The notes under the pieces are model-generated. The model had not been told where the DNA came from. It did not search any database and saw nothing but the letters and a program-made list of their open reading frames with translations. This document shows, piece after piece, positions 9,042 through 20,181 of a DNA stretch of 64,000 nt; position 1 is the first letter of the stretch; every line of letters starts with the position of its first letter. The translations under genes and the position numbers were made by a program. The stretch is from Ophiura sarsii. Taxonomy: Eukaryota; Echinodermata; Ophiuroidea; Amphilepidida; Ophiuridae. The DNA lies in the NCBI GenBank assembly GCA_035610835.1, contig CM069453.1, forward strand, positions 69,876,682 through 69,940,681. Reading direction: 5' to 3'.

Positions 9042-11797
9042 ACCATAATCCGTACATTGCGCAATATTCAACAATATTTACTGGATTCGGTCAGCTGAAG
9101 GGATACAGTCATCGTCCGCAGATCGATACGCAGGTTCAACCGGTTTCGCAGCGTCTTCGCCGCTTGCCTTTCGCCGTACGACAAGAAGTCTCTACTGAAC
9201 TTCAACGCTTAGAGGATCAGCACATCATTGAAAAAGTGGAGTCGTCCCAATGGATTTCAAATCTTGTCATCGCGCGTCGCAAGTCGGGTGAAATTCGTCT
9301 CTGCATTGATCTGAAAGCCGTAAACAAGGCCGTCATTCCGGACAAATATCCGCTCCCGACCGTAGACGAACTTTCTTCTGAATTCCATGGATCCAAGGTT
9401 TTCTCTAAACTAGACATGCGCAGGAGCTATCTGCAAGTACCTCTCGCAGAAGATAGACGATATCTCACTGCTTTCATTACGCATGATGGTGTTTACCAGT
9501 ACCGTAGAATGCCTTACGGTTTATCATCAGCACCCAGTGCTTTTCAGAAGATCGTCTCCTCAATCCTCATGGGAATTGATGGCACCGTGAACCTTCTAGA
9601 TGACGTTGTTGTTCATGGTAAGACTGTGAAAGAACATGACCAACGTCTACATCTGGTGCTCGCTCGACTCGCTGAGTGTAATGTGACACTTAACTCGGAC
9701 AAGTGTACATTCGCAGCTACAGACATTGACTTCCTCGGATATCGCGTTACCGCGGACGGAGTGACACCGAAAGCTGATAACATCAGCGCCATCAACGATC
9801 TGCCGCGCCCTACCAACGCGAAAGAAATCACGTCGTTCCTAGGATCTACCAACTACTATTTGAAATTCGTTCCAAATTATGCAGACATCGCGGAACCTTT
9901 ACGCAAACTTGTACGTAAGGACGTCCCATGGGAATGGACAAACGCACAGGAAACGGCATTTAACACTCTGAAAAAGAAAATTGCCTCACCACCTGTCCTG
10001 GCCCATTTTGACCCAGACGCTGATACATTCGTCACTACGGATGCTTCCGGTATAGCTGTCGGAGCGGTACTGTCACAGTGGATTGACAACGCAGAGCGAC
10101 CCATCGCTTTCGCATCAAAAACATTGTCACCGACAGAGCGTAAATACTCTACAGGTGAGCGCGAAGCATTAGCCTGCATATACGCTTGTGAACATTGGCA
10201 TGTTTACTTGTACGGGAGAAAATTCACACTCCGCACAGACCACCAAGCGCTGACGACATTGCTAGCTACATCTGGATCGGGACATCGCCCATTACGCATC
10301 TACAGATGGTCAGATAGATTGCACCAATACAACTTTGATGTTGAATACATAAGAGGAGATCGCAATCAAGTCGCGGACATGCTCAGTCGTCTTATTCCGG
10401 TTACGGCAACATGCGACGATTCATCAGCAGAAGAGGACGCTTTCGTTCTCAACATCATTGCCAGATCGGTTGGCAACCTTGTGACTCAGAAGGAACTGAA
10501 ATCAGAGTCACAAACTGACGAGACATTTCAACAAGTGTGTCATTACCTCCAGACACAGTGGCCAGTAAAACCACCTAACGAACTGAAACCTTTCTTCAAC
10601 GTTCGCGAGGAACTCTCCGTGTGGAATGACTGCTGCATCGCGCGCGGAACGAGAGCCGTTATCCCAGCTACACTTCAGAAACGCGTCATAACGCTCGCTC
10701 ATGAAGGTCATCCTGGGATCGTGAAAATGAAACAACGGTGTCGCGAAGCGATATGGTGGCCAGGCATGGACAAAGAAGTTGAACAGTTTGTACGCAACTG
10801 TGAAGCCTGTCAGCTGAGCGATAAGACTACAAAAATCGTTCAGCCACCACTTCAGCCGATACCCTGGCCTACGAAACCATGGGATGTGTTACAGATCGAC
10901 ATCTTTGGAGAAGTTCAAGCAGCTCCTGCTAGTCAACGCTTCCTCCTAGTCGTCCATGACCTACATTCCAAGTGGCCAGAGGTCGCAACAACAAGCAGCG
11001 TAACGTCACGCACGGTAATCACCATCCTTCAGCGATTATTTACACGTTGGGGTTTACCATCTGTTATCATTTCTGATAATGGTCCCCAATTTACTTCAGA
11101 GGAGTTCACCAAGTACTTACGCCATCTTGGGATCGAACATCGTCGAACCGCTCTATACAATCCTCCAGCCAACGGTGGAGTTGAACGGTTCAACCGGGTA
11201 CTCAAGGAGCAACTCAAAGCGCACATCCAAGATGGATACACTTTTGACAACGCTCTTCAGAGCATTCTGATGAACTATCGTGCTACTCCTCATACCTTGA
11301 CAGAGAGTAGTCCTGCAGAACTCATGATCGGTAGGAAGTTATCTCTCTCATTAGACATTCTAAAACCTCCTGAGGCCGTTAAGCCTGCTACTGTCGCAAA
11401 AGCAAACGACATCGCAGAGCGCCAACAGAGAGGAAAAAGCTACACGGACCAAAAGAGACGCGCGAGAGAGTCCACCTTCCAACTAAACGAGTGGGTGAGA
11501 GTCAAACGTCCCCAACAGGGCCACAAGCTGAAAACAACTCTCTCTGCACCCAAGCAAATCAAACGCAAACTGGGTCCAAACTCTTACGAACTCGATGACG
11601 GGTCGCGATGGAATAGTCGACGAATGGTTTCTACGCGACAAAGACGTAACACTGATGACGCACAGGATGACATCGACCCATTGATCCATGTCGCGGATCC
11701 CGGTGATCGTCCAGCTCTGGATCTCCAACCAGCTCCGGATCTCCGTCGCTCGCAAAGGATTAGACAGCCTCCGCGCTACCTTGATGATTACGCATAG
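9014..11797 (+). CDS. pol: Pol (RT, RNase H, integrase) of retrotransposon 1
   Basis: Open for 927 codons in the -1 frame relative to gag-protease, from just after a TGA at 9,011 to a TAG at 11,797. It probably needs -1 frameshifting within 9,014-9,041; I see no canonical X-XXY-YYZ heptamer there. The typical pol linker (IFTGFGQLKGYSH) confirms that coding begins well before the first in-frame TTG at 9,164. RT: FSKLDMR, then LLDDVVVHG around residue 194 (the YxDD box; the first position varies in related elements). RNase H: TTDAS, GEREALA, RTDHQ. Integrase: HHCC finger ending CEAC, then D in QIDIFG, D in SDNGPQF and E in NGGVERF. The C-terminus ends RRSQRIRQPPRYL. No internal stop is seen. 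Confidence 0.93.
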   Translation, partial: PQWFKLQTVDHNPYIAQYSTIFTGFGQLKGYSHRPQIDTQVQPVSQRLRRLPFAVRQEVSTELQRLEDQHIIEKVESSQWISNLVIARRKSGEIRLCIDLKAVNKAVIPDKYPLPTVDELSSEFHGSKVFSKLDMRRSYLQVPLAEDRRYLTAFITHDGVYQYRRMPYGLSSAPSAFQKIVSSILMGIDGTVNLLDDVVVHGKTVKEHDQRLHLVLARLAECNVTLNSDKCTFAATDIDFLGYRVTADGVTPKADNISAINDLPRPTNAKEITSFLGSTNYYLKFVPNYADIAEPLRKLVRKDVPWEWTNAQETAFNTLKKKIASPPVLAHFDPDADTFVTTDASGIAVGAVLSQWIDNAERPIAFASKTLSPTERKYSTGEREALACIYACEHWHVYLYGRKFTLRTDHQALTTLLATSGSGHRPLRIYRWSDRLHQYNFDVEYIRGDRNQVADMLSRLIPVTATCDDSSAEEDAFVLNIIARSVGNLVTQKELKSESQTDETFQQVCHYLQTQWPVKPPNELKPFFNVREELSVWNDCCIARGTRAVIPATLQKRVITLAHEGHPGIVKMKQRCREAIWWPGMDKEVEQFVRNCEACQLSDKTTKIVQPPLQPIPWPTKPWDVLQIDIFGEVQAAPASQRFLLVVHDLHSKWPEVATTSSVTSRTVITILQRLFTRWGLPSVIISDNGPQFTSEEFTKYLRHLGIEHRRTALYNPPANGGVERFNRVLKEQLKAHIQDGYTFDNALQSILMNYRATPHTLTESSPAELMIGRKLSLSLDILKPPEAVKPATVAKANDIAERQQRGKSYTDQKRRARESTFQLNEWVRVKRPQQGHKLKTTLSAPKQIKRKLGPNSYELDDGSRWNSRRMVSTRQRRNTDDAQDDIDPLIHVADPGDRPALDLQPAPDLRRSQRIRQPPRYLDDYA

Positions 11798-11816
11798 ACT
11801 TGAATCACAAAACCCT

Positions 11817-11830
11817 GAGGGGGGAAAATA
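11817..11830 (+). promoter_or_regulatory. Polypurine tract of retrotransposon 1
   Basis: GAGGGGGGAAAATA directly abuts the 3' LTR start at 11,831, the expected site for plus-strand priming. Confidence 0.8.
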
Positions 11831-12002
11831 TGTTGTGTTCCAATCGAGGGCGCTATTACGTCGGGTGACGCGCTGTTGTTAGTGACTTTCTGATATGAAC
11901 GTTTTGCTTACGTTTTCCACTCACGTGTATGAATAAAACAAAGTGGTACAGATTTCACAATCTTCTGAGTTTGTTTACCCTTTATTTCGCACATATACTA
12001 CA
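11831..12002 (+). repeat. 3' LTR of retrotransposon 1
   Basis: 172 bp, identical to the 5' LTR, followed by GTTAG, the second copy of the target-site duplication. Confidence 0.95.
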
Positions 12003-12477
12003 GTTAGGCCGTTGCGCGGGTAGTTTCATCGTGGCTATAGTCTTGGAAGATCTGTGATTGAGCCAGACGTGTCAAACACTATTTGTTCCATTGGATATTT
12101 ACAAATGTACCCTTCATGGACAACACATTATTTAGCTAGCAGCGTAAAAATACTTGTGTGTCTGACTCCTTATTTAGTGTGAATATCAAGTGTTTAATAC
12201 TTTATTATGAGAAGACTATAATATGAGAAGCTACCGAAAAGTGAGAGTGGAAAACCACTCGGCCACACGACTACCGTAACAAATGTGAAGAATCAAAACA
12301 TTTTACTTTGGGACGCAGTTAGTTATTGTTCGTAGGTAATGCTTTATGATGAAAATCGAAAAAGAATATGATGAGAAATTTCCAAAATTGGAAGCAGATT
12401 TCTGTTTTTTAATCAAGATAGATTCATGAGTCACAGAAAGTGAAAGATCACATTAATATTGCTTTTAACTGTTACAG

Positions 12478-12726
12478 ATCAGGACAGCCCATGTGTAGTG
12501 CTACTTTCACATTATATGGCAGAGAGCTACATGATGCACACCAAACCAATCAATTCATGGGGGAATGCTGGCAGCTCATTGGATCCAGATTTCTACAAAG
12601 AATGTGGTCTTTCTTCTAGATGTTGTCCACATCATGAACAAACTGATATCATTGGTAGAGAGATGGTGTTGCAGTTTCTTTTAAACAGAGGTAACATTGC
12701 GTATGTCAAAACCCGGGGTCACTCAG
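12478..12726 (+). CDS. Candidate internal exon of an unknown extracellular protein
   Basis: 249 nt between an acceptor (ttttaactgttacag) and a donor (CTCAG|gtaatt), open throughout. It starts with two bases completing a codon and ends with one base of the next, so it is a symmetric phase 1-1 exon, the type often shuffled in secreted or membrane proteins. The peptide runs from DQDSPCVVLLSHYMAESY through KECGLSSRCCPHHEQTDI to NRGNIAYVKTRGHS and has four cysteines. I do not recognise the domain. No neighbouring exon was found, and the flanks (12,008-12,477 and 12,727-13,937) show only AT-rich sequence and repeat fragments. It could be a lone exon with distant partners or a captured fragment. Confidence 0.45.
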
Positions 12727-13937
12727 GTAATTTTTTGGTTGGGGATGTGACGCCCGCCAGCAAAATGAAAATTGACCCAAAACATTTACCAATTTTTGGG
12801 TGAAAATTGACCCATATATTTACCAGAGACCCATAATTGTTGACAGATTTGACAGATTTTGCTAACATTTCTGTGAGACAGTGAAAGACAGCAAATTTAA
12901 GGATTTTTTTTAAAAACCCATAAATTTACCAAAAATTGGTCATTCATTTACCAGACAGGTGAAAAATAGGTGTATCCTTGGTGTAATTCATTCATGAGTT
13001 AGACTGGTGTTAAGCCTCTATTACTGAATAAAGCTGTCTAATCCTTTAATCCTTTAACACAGTTTAACACAGATTTTGTGCTAGGCTAATTCCGTGCAGA
13101 ATTACATGAAGAATAAACTGAAAAATAGGACTCTATCTGGTGGCACATGACCTCATATCCACTAACGCCCCCTCCAGGGTCAAAATATTTATAAAGCCAG
13201 AAACAAACAAGTCTGCCTTTAAACCCATATTTGATATGTGATCTTTGCTTGTAACGCCCTATTTGTTTTTTGGCAATTTGACTTGTGTGTGTTAAATTAC
13301 AGTTTATAAGTTTTTATTTTTATTTATTTTTACATTAAAAAACATGAAATTAAAATATCTTTTACATGTAAGTTACAGACTGATATGATTCTTAATAACT
13401 TCAATCACAATTCAAAATCTAGGTTTGAAAGTTATTAGTTTGCACAAACTACTTATTTTTCTGGTCTGTTTTCCAGTTTGTAAATAATATGACAGGGTTT
13501 GAAACTGTGTTATGGCTATGATCAAAAAACAGACAGAAGTGAATACATTAGTGGGCAAGGCATTACTAGCCAGAGGGGCGTCCAGGCGTCATTTGGACGA
13601 CCTGTCGCGAAAATTGACACCCTAAAAAAAAAGGGTTTTTTTATGTCTTTGAATATTGTTCACAATTTGAACCTCAAAAGGTTGGTATATACTATTTTAT
13701 GTCAAAAAACACTGTTTGCGCAATATTTTAAATTTTGACTGATTTTTATTTATAATAATTTGACCCTTACAGCTTCCGATGTGGTCAATTTACACAAGAA
13801 CATAACCCAATGCCAATTGGTCCGGGTTTGTTGGAGGAAAACTTATTGTTATTAGCAATAATTAAAAATCATATAATACTATGGCTTTGGGCAGCGATCT
13901 TTTCCAAGTGACGCCCACTATCCTTGATTTTTACTCT

Positions 13938-14040
13938 CCCTTATGAAAATCGCAACCTTTATCGCAATCAATTCTGCAACCTTGCGCAACCTTGCGCAAC
14001 CTTGCGCAACCTTTAATATGGAAAAATACAACCTTGCGGG
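13938..14040 (+). repeat. Short copy of the TTGCGCAA element (left end only)
   Basis: Begins CCCTTATGAAAATCGCAACC, the same left end as the element at 48,093-49,711. It goes on with several ttgcgcaacc units and ggaaaaatacaacc. The right inverted end is missing. This shows that the TTGCGCAA repeat is dispersed with a fixed end and did not arise only at one locus. Confidence 0.7.
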
Positions 14041-14088
14041 TGGGGGCATGCCTGTGATCCGGGGGGCATAACCGACTAATTATTATAT

Positions 14089-14861
14089 AAAGGGGTAAAA
14101 AAAGTAAGCCCCCCTCCCTAATATTTTATCGCGTTTGTTTGCATAACTCTACACACAATAAGACGTTTTGAGAGATTGAAACACTTATAAACAGACAAAA
14201 CACTTGGCTACCCATAGACAGTTTCCCCATTTCAATATCATTATTACTTTTCCCAACATAGTCGCATTTCCCCAAAATGATGATTTCAGAAAAAGTGGCA
14301 CTTTTCAAAATCTTATGCAAGAAAGTTACAAAAATGTCTCCAGTGCTGTTTAAAATTAATTTCAATTGTCTTTATTTTCAATTAAAAGAAAGTTTTTTCT
14401 TTCTTTGCTGGTCCTTATTTGAAATTATGAATAAATTTATTTATTTCATGCACGACTAGCCAATAGTGTTCATCATTCACGTCAATAACTTCCCTGGAAA
14501 ACATCATTTTAGGGAAATGTGACTGTTTCGAGAAAAGTAAACATGGTATTGAAAAAGGAAAACTTTGTGTGGGTAGCCAAGGGTTTTTCATTTTCGTAAA
14601 TGTTTTAATCTCTCAAAATGCCTAATTGTGTGTGGATTTCTTCACACAAACTCGTATAGAATCTTGAAAAGTGCCACTTTTTTGAAAACATCATTTTTGG
14701 GAAATGTGACTATTGTGGGAAAAGTAATAATGATATTGAAATGGAGAAACTTTCTATGGGTAGCCAAGTATTTTTGCTTTTCAGAAGTGTTTCAATCTTT
14801 CAAAACATCTTGTTGTGTGTGGAGTTATGCAAACAAATGTGACTTACTTTTTTTACCCTTT
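14089..14861. mobile_element. Foldback element with ~250-bp inverted ends
   Basis: The left arm (from aaaggggtaaaaaaagtaag) and the right arm (ending cttactttttttaccc) are inverted copies over roughly 240-250 bp. Shared words include tttgtttgcataactc, acttggctacccatag and agtggcacttttcaa. The middle (14,480-14,640) holds a further partial copy in right-arm orientation. The 79-aa frames on the two strands are shadows of the two arms. Confidence 0.75.
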
Positions 14862-16051
14862 ACATAGCGTTTGTCATTTCATGGGGGTGGGGGGGGGGGG
14901 GGGGGAGGTCAGGGAGCGAGGCTGCGAGCCTTCTGGCAGGGAATGCACATACTGTCATAATCTTCCATTTCAAATTTGCCCAGATCCAGCTCAAAGGAGC
15001 TGCACAAAGTGCCAGTGCAATGCTTCGAAGAGGAAATTACACCAGGACCTGGGATGAACCCTGTATAAGCCCATGTCCACGTTGTCCAAGTGTAAAATTA
15101 ATTCCCAGTTTTTAAATACTGAGAAACAAGGGCCTATCAAAAGAAGACCTACAAGAAAAAAGGAATATGGTACAATCATTTTGATTGTTAGGTCTATGAA
15201 ATATTATCTTTATTTACTTGTTTTGCACGATTAAAATCCACACTGAAATCAGACTAAAACTCTAACATTTAGTTTATCAAAATGAATGCCATTCATCAGT
15301 TTGCAGATGGGGATTGATTTTATCATGTTTTCTATTCCTTTTTTCATCAAAACTTAACCCCAACCCCGATATTTTGCATGTTTTACGAGTTCACGTAGGC
15401 CTATACGTTTAGTGTAATACACTCATGGCCAGTGGCCCAGTCTCCCCTCCCAAGACTGCTGTGGTTCCCATTCAAGTCTCATTATAAATTAATTAGTAAG
15501 TAAAAAGGGCCTACTTGCAAATCCTTTAAGAACGAAGCTACGTATGCGACGCAGGATGATAGTGCGTATATGCCATTTTGCATTACGCGACGCGGACCAG
15601 TTCTGCGTTTTAGACCGCGTACATTACAACGCTTCCTACGCCCTACCATAACACGATATTCATTTTGTAAGACCTTTGAACACAAAAATACGTCCTTTTT
15701 ATGGAGCAGTACTGTTATGGAGTTATCTCAAAAGTCAGTGACCCTATTGTTTTATTTCATTAATCTGTATAGTGCCTATTAATGTGCAACTTTTATAAAA
15801 TTTACAGCAAAATTGGCGGATCAGTTTTGTTTTTAATACAGAAATGATCGGCCTAAAAATTCTTTTTCCATAGGATTGTGTACTAAATAGTAGTCAAGAA
15901 TGGCAAAAACACATGTTTTGAAATGGCTGTAGCTCAAAAACTAAGTTGGTGACCCCTCTTTTTTTATTCAAGATTTTCTTTTTTATTGTTCAAACTTTGT
16001 TCACAGTAGATATAAAAAAAATTAGCCGACACATTCTATCGTGGTGCAGTA
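14862..16051. other. Stretch without recognised gene
   Basis: Contains a G-run near 14,890 and a CpG-richer patch at about 15,535-15,640 (gcgacgcaggatgatagtgc and similar) that looks like part of an unclassified repeat. Short frames on both strands show no domain and no splice pair. Confidence 0.4.
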
Positions 16052-16755
16052 CCCTTAAATGAGGTAGTTTTTAGCCTCATAATGTTCACATCCGCCATAT
16101 TGAAGACTGTCAATCCTTTCAATATGTTTAGTTTTATTTGTGTCAAAGATTTAAAATACAAAACATATAGAAGTCCTTTCATCTTTTTCTAGAATAACAT
16201 GTTATGCTCATTGAAATATTTCCATGTCTCGTATCTGGAAAGATTAAGCCAAAAGATGATTCATTTTCACTTTAAGACTTTTATTATTTCACATATATTG
16301 TGAAATCAATATTACGTATTTCCCTGAATGTTGAGAAATTGGGGGGAAATCCTCAATAAATGGTCATGATAATTTAGCGTATTCTATGTGTAACAGATTG
16401 ATAAAGATCACATACTATTCCTTTAAATGAGGTAGTTTTTAGCCTCGTAATGTTCACATCCACCATATTGAAGACAGTCAGGAAAGATTGAACCCTTTCA
16501 ATATGTTTAGTTTTATTTGTGTCAAAGATTTAAAAGACAAAACATATAGTTCAAGTTCTTTCATCTTTTTCTAAAATAACATATGTTTTGCTCATTGAAA
16601 TATTTCCATGTCTCATATCTGGAAAGATAAGCCAAATGATGACTCATTTTCACTTATATTAATCTGACGGATTTCCCTGAATGTTGAGAAATTGGAAAAA
16701 TCCTCAATAAATGTTCATAATAATTTGGCAAATTCTAATGCAAAAGGGTGATGCA
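16052..16755 (+). repeat. Tandem duplication, ~370-bp period, two copies
   Basis: Unit 1 from about 16,052 and unit 2 from about 16,422 share ttaaatgaggtagttttt, ttcaatatgtttagtttt, tccatgtctc, tttccctgaatgttgag and ccyyaataaatg-like words in the same order. Divergence is a few percent with small indels. It is non-coding. Confidence 0.75.
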
Positions 16756-16774
16756 CTCTTGTTTGTCATGTTAA

Positions 16775-16985
16775 AGGAAGATGTTCTGATTGCTAGCCCG
16801 ATTTTCAACTTGATGTTTTCTATTTTAAATGAAAGGTCATCCTTAAAATGGTCACATTCTAAAGTTTGAGCTGCATAACTCCAATGGTTCTTATTTTAGA
16901 AGAACAAGGTCTTCAGAAACTTTCCCATTGAGTAGTACACAAACTGACGGGTGGTTAACCACCTTTGGCATTTTAGCCTATAGTT
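16775..16985 (+). repeat. Partial copy of the TTAA MITE family of 24.5 kb
   Basis: Shares gaaaggtcatccttaaaa, ccattgagtagtaca and ggtggttaaccacc-type words with 24,500-24,680. Both inverted ends are too degraded to define. Confidence 0.6.
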
Positions 16986-17060
16986 TCTAAACGGAACATG
17001 TCTGGCCCCTAAGATTTTACAGACATAATGAGAAAAATATGGGGATTCTTCTGATCTCAT

Positions 17061-17599
17061 CGTTCGCCGCCGCTTTTACTCACCCGCCAGGAGTTTTGAG
17101 CATGTTCAAAACTCCGGTGGCCGGCAAAGTCCCCTGAACGTGTTCAACGGACGGGAAACGAGAGAGATTTCCACTTTTTCAGAGTGATTTTAACTTTTTT
17201 TTAGAGTGAAAATCGCTCTTTTAAGAGTGAACTTCACTCCAAAAGAAGAGCTGTTCCTCCTAGAGCTCTCGAAAGAGTGAGTTTTAGCTCTTTTACATTT
17301 AGAGAGTTGCAACATGTCTGCTGAGAGTCCGTTCCGCGAACGGTTACTAGGCTGCATGCGGCCATTCGCAGTCCGTCGCTAAGATGGTCGACGTCACCGT
17401 CGACGTCCACCACTGTCCATCACCGCCCTGCGAATGGGCGCGAAACGGGTGCAAACGGGTGCGCCGTCCTTATACCGTCTTCATACCGGGCTCTCAACGT
17501 TCGCCGCCGCTTTTACTCACCCGCCAGGAGTTTTGAGCATGTTCAAAAACTCCGGTGGCCGGCAAAGTCCCCTGAACGTGTTCAACGGACGGGAAACGG
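17061..17599 (+). repeat. Pair of ~100-bp direct repeats with CpG-rich spacer
   Basis: About 100 bp (cgttcgccgccgcttttac ... ggacgggaaacg) occur at 17,061-17,160 and again at 17,499-17,599 with one A inserted. Inside each copy, ggagttttgagcatg and catgttcaaaactcc form an inverted repeat. The ~340-bp spacer holds several 'agagtgaaa' words and the palindromic gtcgacgtcaccgtcgac. The pair could be the ends of an unclassified element; I could not find a target duplication. Confidence 0.55.
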
Positions 17600-17689
17600 C
17601 CGTCCGCCGTCCGCACCCATTTTTCACACGGTAAGGGGCCGCTCAGCTCACACGGATACTGACATGTGAGGGCCCCATTAGGTACCACT

Positions 17690-18325
17690 TGTTCATTGAA
17701 AGAGAATGAGGTATTTATTAGAATGTGTAGGAAAGGTTGCTATAGATTCTGACTTCTCAAAATGAATCCACATTAAGAACTCTACATTGCTTTGTTCATG
17801 AAATTATAGATGGCGCTGTTCAACTCTATAAGTTTGGATATTAAGAAAAGTAGAATCATCATCATAACAGTTGGTTGATGATTTGTTTTTAAATGAGTGA
17901 CATTGCAGAGATTCTGTTGAAAATGTTCATGGAGGAGAATATTCACAACTTTATGACCATTTAATAGCATGTAAGTTATATTTGTTCAACAAGAGAAAAA
18001 TTACCAATGCGGAAGAGAGGAGAGGGGGAGGGGGAGGAGAGAAGAGGAGAGACTATGTTACATGTGCCCCAACCCAGGCGCGGCAGAGCGTATTTGAAAA
18101 TGGGGGGGGGGCATGTAAAAATACGATCATGCAAGCGAAACGAGTGGAACGCCTTGAGGCGTTGGGTTCGGGGCCCACTTATGGGCCCGGGAAATTTTGG
18201 GTTCTGATATGCGCTCAGGGGTCATTTCATGGCGTATTTTAATATAATTAACACATTCATGACATTGTAAAGGCCCACGAAGTTGTACTTTATACAGCAA
18301 TTATTAAAATAAAAATAATAAAAAC
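17690..18325. other. Stretch without recognised gene
   Basis: AT-rich sequence followed by a purine-rich patch (18,005-18,050). The overlapping 66- and 86-aa frames derive from that patch and show no domain. Confidence 0.4.
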
Positions 18326-19750
18326 CATGTTTCCTCCCATCTAAAGAAGTGACCATGTTCTAGTGTTCCCCTCACCCCATCCACTATAATAAGTGACCAT
18401 GTTTCCTCCCATCTTAAAGAAGTGACCATGTTCTAGTGTTCCCCTCACTTCATCCACTATCATAAGTGACCATGTTTCCTCCCTGTCTCAAAGAAGTGAC
18501 CATGTTCTAGTGTTCCCCTCACCCCATCCACTATAATAAGTGACCATGTTTCCTACCATCTTAAAGAAGTGACCATGCTCTGGTGTTACCCTCACTTCAT
18601 CCACTATAATAAGTGAGCATGTTTCCTCCCCTCTCAACCACATGTTCCCCTCACCCCATCCGCAAGTGACCATGTTTCCTCCATCTCAAAGAAGTGACCA
18701 TGTTCTATGTTCCCCTCACCCCATCCACTATAATAAGTGACCATGTTTCCTCCCATCTTAAAGAAGTGACCATGTTCTAGTGTTCCCCTCTCCCCATCCA
18801 CTATAATAAGTGACCATGTTTCCTCCCATCTTAAAGAAGTGACCATGTTCTAGTGTTCCCCTCACTTCATCCACTATCATAAGTGACCATGTTTCCTCCC
18901 TGTCTCAAAGAAGTGACCATGTTCTAGTGTTCCCCTCGCCCCATCCACTATAATAAGTGACCATGTTTCCTCCCATCTTAAAGAAGTGACCATGTTCTAG
19001 TGTTCCCCTCACTTCATCCACTATCATAAGTGACCATGTTTCCTCCCTGTCTCAAAGAAGTGACCATGTTCTAGTGTTCCCCTCACCCCATCCACTATAA
19101 TAAGTGACCATGTTTTCTACCATCTTAAAGAAGTGACCATGCTCTGGTGTTACCCTCACTTCATCCACTATAATAAGTGAGCATGTTTCCTCCCCTCTCA
19201 ACCACATGTTCCCCTCACCCCATCCGCAAGTGACCATGTTTCCTCCCTGTCTCAAAGAAGTGACCATGTTCTATGTTCCCCTCACCCCATCCACTATAAT
19301 AAGTGACCATGTTTCCTCCCATCTTAAAGAAGTGACCATGTTCTAGTGTTCCCCTCTCCCCATCCACTATAATAAGTGACCATGTTTCCTCCCATCTAAA
19401 GAAGTGACCATGTTCTAGTGTTCCCCTCTCCCCATCCACTATAATAAGTGACCATGTTTCCTCCCTGTCTCAAAGAAGTGACCATGTTCTATGTTCCCCT
19501 CTCCCCATCCACTATAATAAGTGACCAAGAAGTGACCATGCTCTGGTGTTCCCCTCACTTCATCCACTATAATAAGTGAGCATGTTTCCTCCCCTCTCAA
19601 CCACATGTTCCCCTCACCCCATCCGCAAGTGACCATGTTTGCTCCCATCTTAAAGAAGTGACCATGTTCTAGTGTTTCCCTCACCCCATCCACTATAATA
19701 AGTGACCATGTTTCCTCCCATCTCAAAGAAGCAACCATATGTTCCCCTCA
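18326..19750 (+). repeat. ~73-bp minisatellite with higher-order repeats
   Basis: About 1.4 kb of a ~73-bp unit (aagtgaccatgtttcctccc ... catccactataat) that itself contains aagtgaccatg twice. Variant units (the cccctctcaaccacatgttc type and the gctctggtgttacc type) recur in the same order about 564 bp apart (for example 18,474 and 19,038), so a block of several units was duplicated as one. Minus-strand frames of 60-99 aa (HGHFFKMGG-type) follow from the repeat and are not genes. Confidence 0.9.
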
Positions 19751-19754
19751 CCCC

Positions 19755-20026
19755 CAGGGGCGGAAATTTCTTGTTAGGTGTGGGGGGATGATAAATGTTG
19801 GCCCCCAAAAATGAAATTGAGCTGGTACCATCTATGCGGTGCGCAGCACCGCACTCTGAGCTATGCTCGGACAGGGGTGTGTCTGAGGGGGGATGTGCCC
19901 CCCTCAGAAGTAGAAGAAGAAAAAAAATAAATCAATTTTCAAACTCATTTGGTGCGATCTGGTGTATACCTTTGACCAATATTGTATTGAAAAGCCATCA
20001 CTTTATTTCTGGGATTTCCGCCCTTG
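19755..20026 (+). mobile_element. hAT-like MITE (CAGGGGCGG ends)
   Basis: Bounded by CAGGGGCGGAAAT at the left and ATTTCCGCCCTTG at the right, end sequences of the hAT type. The 8 bp on each side do not match, so no target duplication can be shown. The interior matches modules in copies A (1,263-1,510) and B (21,406-21,655, and a second partial module at 21,758-21,900). It abuts the end of the 73-bp minisatellite. Confidence 0.6.
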
Positions 20027-20181
20027 CCCAGGGGTAAGTTGGTAGTACTTACATTTAAAGTATAGATATGACAGCCTGAAGATGCCTCTAATGGTATTTA
20101 TGATACCTCCATTTGCAAGTTATAAGTTCATATGACACCTATTCTTCTTATTCAAATTGGTGTCCAAAGCTGTCACTTGTG

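Larger units (their letters stand above)
7673..12002 (+). mobile_element. Ty3/gypsy LTR retrotransposon 1 (complete, very young)
   Basis: A 4,330-bp element with 172-bp LTRs that I find identical base for base (7,673-7,844 and 11,831-12,002). They start TG, end CA and are flanked by the 5-bp target duplication GTTAG (7,668-7,672 and 12,003-12,007). In order it has a primer binding site, a gag-protease frame, a pol frame (RT, RNase H, integrase) in the -1 frame, and a polypurine tract. There is no env frame. Identical LTRs mean insertion was recent, as both copies are made equal at integration. Domain order RT-RH-IN places it in Ty3/gypsy (Metaviridae); a mag-like clade is my inference. Confidence 0.95.

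Noticed and set aside
9593..9604. LLDD in place of YxDD taken as a dead RT in retrotransposon 1
   Set aside because: Replacement of the Tyr is usual in several Ty3/gypsy lineages (element 2 has IADD). It is not evidence of inactivity.
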